Both the position numbers and the translations under genes were made by a program. Of a stretch of DNA of 19,001 nucleotides, positions 13,211 through 19,001 are shown in pieces; position 1 is the stretch's first letter, and every line of letters begins with the position of its first letter. The notes beneath the pieces were generated by a model. It had not been told where the DNA came from and did not search any database. It worked only from the letters and a program-made list of their open reading frames with translations. The stretch covers positions 1 through 19,001 of the forward strand of contig DATABA010000044.1 in the NCBI GenBank assembly GCA_036259835.1, in the 5' to 3' direction. The stretch comes from JALYGK01 sp036259835 (GTDB taxonomy: Bacteria > Actinomycetota > UBA4738).

Positions 13211-14197
13211 ATGCGGGTCTTGACGCGGAAGGACGTCGAAAGCCTGCTCGACCTTGATCAGCTGATCGACGCGCTGGCCGATGCCATGGCGGATGTGAGC
13301 TCCGGGTCGGCCTCGCTCCCGCCTCGGGTCGCGGCGTTCGTGCCTGACGTCGACGGAATGCAGGCCGCCATGCCCGGCTATGTTCCGGCGATCGGGATTC
13401 TCGAGACGAAGCTGGTCACCGTGTTCCCGCACAATGAGCAGCGCGGCCTGCCCTCGCACCAAGCGGTCATCGTGGCGTTCGAGCCCGAGACCGGGACGCC
13501 ACAGGCGCTCATGGACGGCACGTACATCACGGCCGTGCGGACGGCCGCGGCCTCCGCCCTCTCCACGCGTCTGCTTGCGCGAGCCGAGGCGTCGGTGATG
13601 GCCATCGTCGGCACCGGCGTACAGGCCAGGGCGCACGCTGAGGCAATTCCGCGCGTTCGTTCGATCACAGAGGTTCGAATCGCCGGAAGGAACCCCGAAA
13701 AGGCCGCTCGGCTGGCAGAGGAGATCGCCGCTGAAGCGAATGGGACGGTGCGGGCCGTTCCGTCGGCACGGGAAGCGGTCCAGGGTGCCGACATCGTCTG
13801 CGCCACGACGCATTCGTCCTCTCCCGTCATCGATCGGCAATGGCTGTCCCCCGGTGTGCACATCACGTCCGTCGGGGTGAACAAGGAAGGCCCCGAAATC
13901 GACGCCGCAACCGTGGCGGACGCGGTCGTCGTGGTGGAATCCCGCGCGGCCGCCCTCGCGCCGTTCCCCGCCGGCGCCGCGGATCTCTCGTTCCCGATCC
14001 GGGACGGGGTCATCACGCCGGAGCACGTTCACGCCGAGTTGGGCGACCTGGTCACCGGCGCCCGTCCAGGAAGAACGTCAGACGACCAGATCACCCTCTA
14101 CAAGTCCGTGGGGATCGCCGCGGAAGACGCGGCGGCCGCGGCGCTGGTGCTGCGAGCCGCAGAGAAAAAGGGTGCTGGAACCGAGGTAACCCTGTGA
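13211..14197 (+). CDS. Ornithine cyclodeaminase / mu-crystallin family protein
   Basis: The 328-aa protein has the family layout: an N-terminal dimer/substrate domain with LPPRVAAFVPD, ETKLVTVFP (K67) and TYITAVRTAAASALSTRLLAR (R110), followed by a Rossmann domain with the NAD(H) motif AIVGTGVQARAHAEAI (GTGVQA at 134-139). K67 and R110 match the substrate-carboxylate residues of characterised ornithine cyclodeaminase. The downstream acidic residue region reads GVNKEGPEID. The family also includes alanine dehydrogenase, ketimine reductases and opine-type enzymes, so the substrate is open. The ATG at 13211 was chosen because the MRVLTRKDVESLL start is family-like; the frame is open further upstream but antisense to hutH. 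It is probably the first gene of a four-gene plus-strand run. Confidence 0.88.
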   Translation: MRVLTRKDVESLLDLDQLIDALADAMADVSSGSASLPPRVAAFVPDVDGMQAAMPGYVPAIGILETKLVTVFPHNEQRGLPSHQAVIVAFEPETGTPQALMDGTYITAVRTAAASALSTRLLARAEASVMAIVGTGVQARAHAEAIPRVRSITEVRIAGRNPEKAARLAEEIAAEANGTVRAVPSAREAVQGADIVCATTHSSSPVIDRQWLSPGVHITSVGVNKEGPEIDAATVADAVVVVESRAAALAPFPAGAADLSFPIRDGVITPEHVHAELGDLVTGARPGRTSDDQITLYKSVGIAAEDAAAAALVLRAAEKKGAGTEVTL

Positions 14198-14207
14198 CAG
14201 CGCGCCG

Positions 14208-15539
14208 ATGACCATCGTCACCGCCAAGCTCGTCTTCGCCCGGGACGAATGGAAGCAAAACCACGGCTTCGTGATGCAGGGCGGGCGAATCCTGGACACG
14301 GGCGAACCCAAGGAGCTCGCGGAGTCGTATCCGGGCCAGGAAACTGAGGACTGGGGAGACGTGGCCGTCGTCCCAGGAACGGTCAACGGTCACGGACACT
14401 CCTTCCAGGCACTCTTGCGCGGGTTCGGCGACGACATGTCGTTCATGTCCTGGCGCGACAACGTCCTCTATCCGTTCTCCGAACGGCTGGATCGAGAGGC
14501 GATCAGAACCGGAGCGCTGTTCGACTTCGCCGAGATGGCGAAGGCCGGGGTGACCACGGCGGTGGACTTCTTCTACCTGCACGACCGCAGCAACGAGAAC
14601 GACATGGCGGTGGTCGAGGCCGCCCACGAGATCGGAATCAGGGTGGTGGTGGCGCGCTCAATGTACGACTGGACGGGAGCACCGAAGCGTTACCAGGAGA
14701 CCAGGCAAGAGGCGGAGCGAAACTTTCGCGAGCTTCATGCCGCCCTTCGCGGGAACCGCATGGCATTCGTGCAGCCATCGCCACACTCCATCCACGCTGC
14801 GAGCCCGGCGATGATCCAGGCCGGCGCGGAGTTGGCCGCGGAATTCGATCTGCCGTTTCATATTCACGTCGCCGAGGGCCGTTATGAGCGAGACCGCTCG
14901 ATCGAGCAGTACGGCCTGTCGCCCGTGGCGTTCCTCGATTCACTGGGCGTGCTGACGGACCGAACCGTCATGGTCCACTGCGTCTGGGTGGATAACGAGG
15001 ACCTCTTGCTGGTGGCCGAGCGCGGAGCTCGAGTGGTCCACAACCCCTCTGCGAACGCGTTCCTTGGCGACGGCATCGCACCGGTTCGGCAGATGTTGGA
15101 GCGAGGAATCCCCGTCTGCCTCGGAACCGACGGCGGGTGCACCAACAGCCGGCAGTCTGTCTTCGAGGAGATGCGAATGGCCGCTCTCGTGGCGAAGGCA
15201 GCCGGCCACGACGGATCCGCGCTCGGCGCGGTAGAGACGTTCCTTATGGGTACCGCTCGCGGAGGTGAAGTGCTCCGGCTGCCTGTTGGAAGGATCGCTC
15301 CCGACTACGCGGCGGATCTCGTGGTGATCGATCTCCAGGCGCTCTCGGTGCAGCCTGCCGTCACCGCGCCGCAGCAAATCGTCTATTCCATGCAGCCGGA
15401 AGCCATCCAGCGGGTAATCGTGAACGGCGAAACCATCGTGGAAAGCGGCCGACTCTCTCGAACCGACGAACACGAGATCGCGGCTCGAGTCGGAGAGATC
15501 ACCGGGTCCTGGGAGTCGACCACGGCGACCACCCGCTAA
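14208..15539 (+). CDS. HutF-like amidohydrolase (possible formimidoylglutamate deiminase)
   Basis: This is a 443-aa metal-dependent amidohydrolase of the ATZ/TRZ-HutF branch. Metal and catalytic residues are H62xH64 (NGHGHSFQ), H218xH220, E223 (HIHVAE), H257 (MVHCVW) and D308 (LGTDGG). Q67 three residues after the second His and Y123 in FFYLH agree with HutF, as does H193 in PHSIH. The HutF arginine three residues later is a histidine here (H196). HutF converts N-formimino-glutamate to N-formyl-glutamate, the step after HutI. Context with hutI and hutH supports that, but the altered residues also allow another deaminase (S-adenosylhomocysteine/methylthioadenosine deaminase type). It starts 10 nt after the cyclodeaminase-like gene, so it is likely co-transcribed. 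Confidence 0.8.
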   Translation: MTIVTAKLVFARDEWKQNHGFVMQGGRILDTGEPKELAESYPGQETEDWGDVAVVPGTVNGHGHSFQALLRGFGDDMSFMSWRDNVLYPFSERLDREAIRTGALFDFAEMAKAGVTTAVDFFYLHDRSNENDMAVVEAAHEIGIRVVVARSMYDWTGAPKRYQETRQEAERNFRELHAALRGNRMAFVQPSPHSIHAASPAMIQAGAELAAEFDLPFHIHVAEGRYERDRSIEQYGLSPVAFLDSLGVLTDRTVMVHCVWVDNEDLLLVAERGARVVHNPSANAFLGDGIAPVRQMLERGIPVCLGTDGGCTNSRQSVFEEMRMAALVAKAAGHDGSALGAVETFLMGTARGGEVLRLPVGRIAPDYAADLVVIDLQALSVQPAVTAPQQIVYSMQPEAIQRVIVNGETIVESGRLSRTDEHEIAARVGEITGSWESTTATTR

Positions 15540-15581
15540 ACTTCGCCGAATACTCGCCCCGAATCCATTGAGGAGCATGGC

Positions 15582-16538
15582 TTGATCCAGGCGTATCAAC
15601 ACGGGATTTACCCACGATCCGAGGACGTGGTCGCCGCGACCCGGGGGCTCGAGCGCGGCCGCACGTCCGCCGACGAGGTCGGCGATGCCTTCAAGAAGGA
15701 CCGCGTGGAGTTCATCGAGGTCCAGCAGGATGCTGGACTCGACTTGTTCTCCGACGGGCTTTTGCGATGGCAGGACATCTTTCGGCCACTTGTGGAGGCA
15801 ACCGACGGGATGGAAGCCCGAACGCTGGTTCGGTGGTTCAACAACAACTCGTTCTTCCGGGCCCCCGAACCCGGCGACGAGATACGCCTGACCTCACCGC
15901 TGCCGGCAGCCTTCGAGGAGAGCGACGACCTCCCCGAGCGACGGGTGGCGACGCTTCCATCTCCATACCTCTTCTCCAGGGCCGCCCAGACAACCCGAGA
16001 CCGAAACGAGCTCATGGTCGAGCTCGGCAGCGCGGTGTTGCGCCCAGTCGCCCAGGCGCTGGTCGAACGTGGCTACGAGGTGATTCATCTTCAGGAGCCG
16101 TGGCTCGTCTATTTCGGCGCCGACCAGGACGGCTGGAGCCCGTTCGAGAAGGCGCTGACCGAAATGAAGGAAGGGATCGGTGGTAAGGCTGAGCTGGTCC
16201 TCCACACGTACTTCGGGGACGCCGCCCCGGTCATCGACCGCTTGCGGAACCTCCCGCTCGACGCAATCGGGATCGACCTGGTGGAGACGGATCCGGAGGC
16301 GCTCGGCAAGGATTGGAACGTCGGCGTTCTGGCCGGGTGCCTGGATGGACGAAGCTCGATCGTCGAACCTGTCGAAGCCACCGTGCAGTTCGTGCGCCGG
16401 CTGATCGAGACCGTCGGAGCGCCTCGCACATTCATCTCTTCGAACTGCGATCTGGAGTTCCTGCCGAAGGACGTTGCGCGGGAGAAGGTGCTTCGGCTCG
16501 GTGAAATCGCGCAACGCTTGAAGGAGGAGCTCGGATGA
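15582..16538 (+). CDS. MetE N-terminal-domain-like protein (Meth_synt_1 type)
   Basis: The 318-aa TIM-barrel protein resembles the N-terminal half of cobalamin-independent methionine synthase: HLQEPWLV, LVLHTYFGDAAPVIDRL (E. coli MetE has a TTYF form here), AIGIDLVE, VGVLAGCLDGRSSIVEP and FISSNCDLEFLP. A complete zinc site is not evident: H208 is followed by Y210 instead of Cys, although C289 is present. In MetE the N-half does not carry the catalytic zinc. The TTG start at 15582 is set by GAGGAG 6 nt upstream. An ATG 5 nt earlier (15577) would terminate after two codons. It ends in an ATGA overlap with the next gene, so the two products are likely made together and may form a split MetE. Confidence 0.82.
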   Translation: MIQAYQHGIYPRSEDVVAATRGLERGRTSADEVGDAFKKDRVEFIEVQQDAGLDLFSDGLLRWQDIFRPLVEATDGMEARTLVRWFNNNSFFRAPEPGDEIRLTSPLPAAFEESDDLPERRVATLPSPYLFSRAAQTTRDRNELMVELGSAVLRPVAQALVERGYEVIHLQEPWLVYFGADQDGWSPFEKALTEMKEGIGGKAELVLHTYFGDAAPVIDRLRNLPLDAIGIDLVETDPEALGKDWNVGVLAGCLDGRSSIVEPVEATVQFVRRLIETVGAPRTFISSNCDLEFLPKDVAREKVLRLGEIAQRLKEELG

Positions 16539-17713
16539 CGAACGACGTCTCGACGCGCCCACTGCTGACCCACGAGATCGGTTCGCTGGACAAACCGGGC
16601 TGGCGGGTGAAGGCCTACGCCGGCAGGGCACTCGAAGAAAAGGACATCGAGGAAGCCCGGAGCTGGGGCGAGCGGCTCGGCGTTCCGCGGTACGAAGAGC
16701 TCCTGGATCTGCTTCGGCAGTCTCCGCTGACCACGCGCGAACAGAAGGACGAAGTGAAGAGGTGGTCCAGCCGGTACGCGCTCCGGCTGGAGGAGTCGGC
16801 CGGATTGGACGTCGTCTACGACGGCGAGCAGCAGCGAAGCGAGATGTACGCCTGGGCCATCGCCCACGCCAACGGGTTCGAGTGGAGAGGGAGCGTCCGC
16901 GCGTTCGACAACAAGTACTACTCCAAGGCCGCCGTGACCGGCCCCATCTCGATGAAGGAGCCGTACCACAACGAGGAATTCTCGTTCCTGAAGGGCATTG
17001 CCAACGCGGACCTCAAGGTGCCGATCACAGGCGCGTACACGTTGGCCGATTGGTCCTTCGATGAGTACTACCTGAAGAACGGCGACGCATCCGCCTCCCA
17101 CGCCGATCGGAAGGCGGCACGCCACCAGGCGCGCCGAGAGTTCATCGCCGACCTGGCCAGGAACCTGATTCGGCCGAATGTCGCGGCCCTGCTCTCACTC
17201 GGCGCGCGGTGGATCCAGATCGACGAACCCGGCGGCTCGACCGACCCCGAGGAGCTGGACCTCTTCGCGGAGAGCTTCAACCAGAGCGTCGAGGGACTGG
17301 ACGGCTTCTTTTCGACACACCTTTGCTTCTCCGATTACAACCTGTTCTTCCCCGGCATCGAGGCGATGACCGGCTGTCGCCAGTTCTGCGTCGGCTTCGC
17401 GAACTACGACAGCCGCGAGCTCGGGACCACCGAGGACGCCCGGCCGGGCTATCACGTCATCAAGAAGTTCCGCGACCTGCCGTATCGGCCGGCACTCGGG
17501 CTCGGAGTGCTCGACATCCACACGAACTTCATCGAATCGCCGGAGCTGGTCCGAGATCGAATCCTCTACGCGGTGGACGTGTTCGGCGGCCCGGAGAGAA
17601 TCCACGTCACTCCGGACTGCGGTCTCCGTACGCGGTCGTGGGACGTGGCGTACGCCAAGCTCAAGAACATGGTCGAGGGTGTCGCCCTGGCGAAGAAAGA
17701 GCTCGGCATCTAA
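16535..17713 (+). CDS. MetE C-terminal (catalytic)-domain-like methyltransferase
   Basis: The 392-aa protein resembles the catalytic half of MetE (Meth_synt_2), which transfers a methyl group to homocysteine thiolate bound to zinc. Visible features are HEIGSLDKP near the start, TGPISM, WIQIDEPGGS (residues 227-234), the zinc pair H262-x-C264 (STHLCFSDYN), and C362 in TPDCGLRTR. Where MetE has its zinc-ligand glutamate, this protein appears to have ANYDSREL, so that ligand may be lost or shifted. The length fits a stand-alone catalytic half. The ATG at 16535 is preceded by GGAGGAG and overlaps the previous stop by 4 bp (ATGA). It could be a methionine synthase half or a methyltransferase with another methyl donor or acceptor. 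Confidence 0.84.
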   Translation: MTNDVSTRPLLTHEIGSLDKPGWRVKAYAGRALEEKDIEEARSWGERLGVPRYEELLDLLRQSPLTTREQKDEVKRWSSRYALRLEESAGLDVVYDGEQQRSEMYAWAIAHANGFEWRGSVRAFDNKYYSKAAVTGPISMKEPYHNEEFSFLKGIANADLKVPITGAYTLADWSFDEYYLKNGDASASHADRKAARHQARREFIADLARNLIRPNVAALLSLGARWIQIDEPGGSTDPEELDLFAESFNQSVEGLDGFFSTHLCFSDYNLFFPGIEAMTGCRQFCVGFANYDSRELGTTEDARPGYHVIKKFRDLPYRPALGLGVLDIHTNFIESPELVRDRILYAVDVFGGPERIHVTPDCGLRTRSWDVAYAKLKNMVEGVALAKKELGI

Positions 17714-17832
17714 GCCGTCCGTCTTCGGTCGTCGCCGTCCCCTGAATGGGGTCGCTCCAGACCTCGGGCTACCTCGAAGATCCCTCTTGTCAGGTAGGGC
17801 TGAATAGACGAACCTCCGCTGCACCAGACATT

Positions 17833-17838
17833 AAGGAG
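17833..17838 (+). promoter_or_regulatory. Shine-Dalgarno of the EAL gene
   Basis: AAGGAG sits 5 nt ahead of the ATG at 17844, fixing that start. The 130-nt gap before it (17714-17843) contains a short CCCC-TGAAT-GGGG repeat (17739-17751) but no convincing terminator or promoter. Confidence 0.6.
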
Positions 17839-17843
17839 TAGTC

Positions 17844-18644
17844 ATGGCGCCGGCCGGAAGTCCGGGCGAGCAACCGATCGAGCGGATCCGCAAGCTTCTC
17901 CGAAGCGACGCGCTCGACATGGAGTTCCAGCCGATCTTCGACTTGGGAGCCTCGGAGGTTGTCGGCGTGGAGGCACTGGCTCGGTTCAGGATGCAGCCGC
18001 TTCGTTCCCCCGACGCGTGGTTTCGCGAAGCGGCGGCAGTGGGACTGGGCACCGAAGTCGAGATGGTGGCCGTCCGTCGAGCGCTGGATGCTCTGTCGCA
18101 TCTCTCTCCCGATCCCATGCTCTCGCTGAACGCCTCTCCGAGCACCATCGCCTCCGAGGAGTTCTTCGAAACGCTGGTCAATCGGGCCGCCGATCGGATC
18201 GTGGTCGAGGTGAAGGAGGCGGCGCTGGTCCGAAACGAGAGCGCGCTTCAGCGAGCATTCGAACGACTTCGTGACATCGGAATGCGCCTCGCCGTGGACG
18301 ACGTCAGGAACGACGGCGAATCGTTCGCCGGGATCCTGCGGCTGGCACCGGAGTTCGTGAAGCTGGACATCTCGCTGTGCCGCTACATCGACCTGGACGA
18401 AGGACGCTTCCACCTCGTGCATGACCTGGTCGATCTCGCTCTCGATGCAGGCGCTGACGTCATCGCCGAGGGGATTCAGTCGCGAACGGAACTGGAGGCT
18501 CTTCGGAGGGTCGGCGTGCGCTACGGGCAGGGCTATTACCTGGCGCTACCGGGTCGGCTGCCGCTCGACGGTACGACCGTCTTCGCTCAGGGCGTCACCG
18601 TGACGACCACGAGCGTCCCGGCGCTGATACAGCGCTCGGCCTGA
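17844..18644 (+). CDS. Stand-alone EAL-domain protein (putative c-di-GMP phosphodiesterase)
   Basis: EAL domains hydrolyse cyclic di-GMP to pGpG. The 266-aa protein is essentially one EAL domain with no GGDEF, sensor or membrane part. Catalytic-set residues are visible: E43 in the EAL signature, N96 (SLNASP), E122 (VVEVKE), D152-D153, K173 (VKLDIS), E209 (IAEGIQ) and Q229 (GQGYYLALP). Loop 6, normally a DDFGxG form, reads DDVRNDGES, and the third strand is VEVKE rather than LEITE. It may be active but could be a weak enzyme or a c-di-GMP sensor. The ATG at 17844 has a good Shine-Dalgarno. It stands alone between the MetE-like pair and the rhodanese gene, with 70-130 nt gaps. Confidence 0.86.
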   Translation: MAPAGSPGEQPIERIRKLLRSDALDMEFQPIFDLGASEVVGVEALARFRMQPLRSPDAWFREAAAVGLGTEVEMVAVRRALDALSHLSPDPMLSLNASPSTIASEEFFETLVNRAADRIVVEVKEAALVRNESALQRAFERLRDIGMRLAVDDVRNDGESFAGILRLAPEFVKLDISLCRYIDLDEGRFHLVHDLVDLALDAGADVIAEGIQSRTELEALRRVGVRYGQGYYLALPGRLPLDGTTVFAQGVTVTTTSVPALIQRSA

Positions 18645-18717
18645 GCTGGGTCCTCACGCTGCCCCTCTCGTCGCCCCTGCACAAGTAGTTCGTCGTCTTC
18701 CCGGGTAGGGTGTGGAC

Positions 18718-19001
18718 ATGCCGCAGTTCATCGATCGAGAGACGGTCCAGCACCTGATGGCGAACGGGGCTCAGGTCGTGGAGGTCCTCGCGGTGGAGGA
18801 GTACGAGGAGGAACATCTTCCCGGAGCGATCAACCTCCCGCTGCGAAAGATTGAAAACGCGCGGGCAGTGTTGAACCCGGACCGCCCGGTCATCGTCTAT
18901 TGCTGGGACCCCGCTTGAGACCTGAGCCCACGAGCCGCGTGGCGGCTCGAGAGCCTCGGCTTCACGGAGGTCTACGACTACACCCACGGCAAGCTGGACT
19001 G
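18718..19001 (+). CDS. Rhodanese-domain protein, in-frame TGA at the catalytic position (candidate selenoprotein), cut by window edge
   Basis: Rhodaneses carry sulfur on a catalytic cysteine as a persulfide. The frame reads FIDRETVQHLM, VEVLAVEEYEEEHLPGAINLP (the conserved ExxxGHxPGAxxxP region) and VIVYCWDPA, then TGA at 18916-18918. It continues without another stop as DLSPRAAWRLESLGF and VYDYTHGKLD to the edge. In rhodaneses with the longer YCxxxxC loop, the second Cys is the one placed five residues before the conserved Arg. Here the TGA occupies exactly that place (TGA-DLSP-R). Without readthrough the product is 66 aa and lacks the active site. The ATG at 18718 has AGGG 7 nt upstream; a GTG at 18712 is an alternative. 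A SECIS-like hairpin follows the TGA. A nonsense mutation or base error is the alternative. Confidence 0.7.
18931..18949 (+). promoter_or_regulatory. SECIS-like hairpin downstream of the in-frame TGA
   Basis: CGAGCCG (18931-18937), loop CGTGG (18938-18942), CGGCTCG (18943-18949): a perfect 7-bp stem inside the coding frame. The loop begins 19 nt after the TGA, and G is its second base. As I recall, bacterial SECIS elements need a loop about 16-37 nt after UGA with a G in the first two loop positions; both hold. A chance GC-rich hairpin remains possible. Confidence 0.5.

Noticed and set aside
13173..13212. N-terminal extension of HutH to the ATG at 13212, giving opposite-strand ATGs sharing CATG with the next gene
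   Set aside because: The 13 extra residues are not HutH-like. The overlap of start codons is a curiosity of the palindromic GCATGC, not evidence of a start.
15577..15585. ATG at 15577 as start of the first MetE-like gene
   Set aside because: It reads Met-Ala-stop; the TTG at 15582 is in the homologous frame with a good Shine-Dalgarno.
17739..17751. CCCC-TGAAT-GGGG hairpin after the MetE-like pair as a terminator
   Set aside because: Only four base pairs and no T tract, too weak to call.
1..19001. CRISPR arrays, tRNA or rRNA genes, insertion sequences, att sites
   Set aside because: No regularly spaced direct repeats, transposase or integrase protein, or recognisable tRNA cloverleaf was seen on either strand by reading; a dedicated scan was not possible.

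Overview
This is a compact, GC-rich bacterial chromosome segment. Gaps are short, several genes overlap, ATG/GTG/TTG starts are all used, and purine-rich Shine-Dalgarno sites are frequent. There is no phage, IS, CRISPR or tRNA signature, and no intergenic stretch longer than 300 bases. Gene content (phenylacetyl-CoA epoxidase, histidine catabolism, a DUF2269-type membrane protein, an ornithine cyclodeaminase-like enzyme) suits a heterotrophic, aerobic high-GC lineage such as Actinomycetota or Chloroflexota. That placement is inference; no marker gene is present.

Left third, minus strand (about 5655 down to 404): a tightly packed run of a degenerate cyclic-nucleotide-binding protein, an FAD monooxygenase-like protein, a CoA-binding protein and paaA-paaB-paaC-paaD, which encode the oxygenase part and the maturation factor of ring-1,2-phenylacetyl-CoA epoxidase. 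The reductase gene paaE is not seen. Two hairpins follow paaD. Beyond them, at the left edge, lies a frameshifted phosphotransferase-like fragment.

Middle (5735-10207): on the plus strand, an aldehyde dehydrogenase and a DinB-like protein. These converge on a minus-strand SRPBCC protein, which diverges from a plus-strand DUF2269-like membrane protein, which in turn converges on a minus-strand MFS exporter.

Right half: hutI (+) and hutH (-) overlap tail to tail. hutH diverges from a plus-strand run of an ornithine cyclodeaminase-family enzyme, a HutF-like amidohydrolase, and two MetE-like genes that look like the N- and C-halves of cobalamin-independent methionine synthase. Urocanase (hutU) is not present. 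The region ahead of hutI holds three separate symmetric DNA elements. A stand-alone EAL-domain protein follows.

The most striking item is at the right edge. It is a rhodanese-domain gene whose frame is interrupted by a TGA exactly where the catalytic cysteine is expected. Family-typical sequence continues in the same frame after the TGA, and a perfect 7-bp hairpin with a 5-nt loop starts 12 nt after it. This fits a bacterial SECIS element, making a selenocysteine-containing rhodanese a concrete hypothesis. A recent nonsense mutation or a sequencing error is the main alternative.
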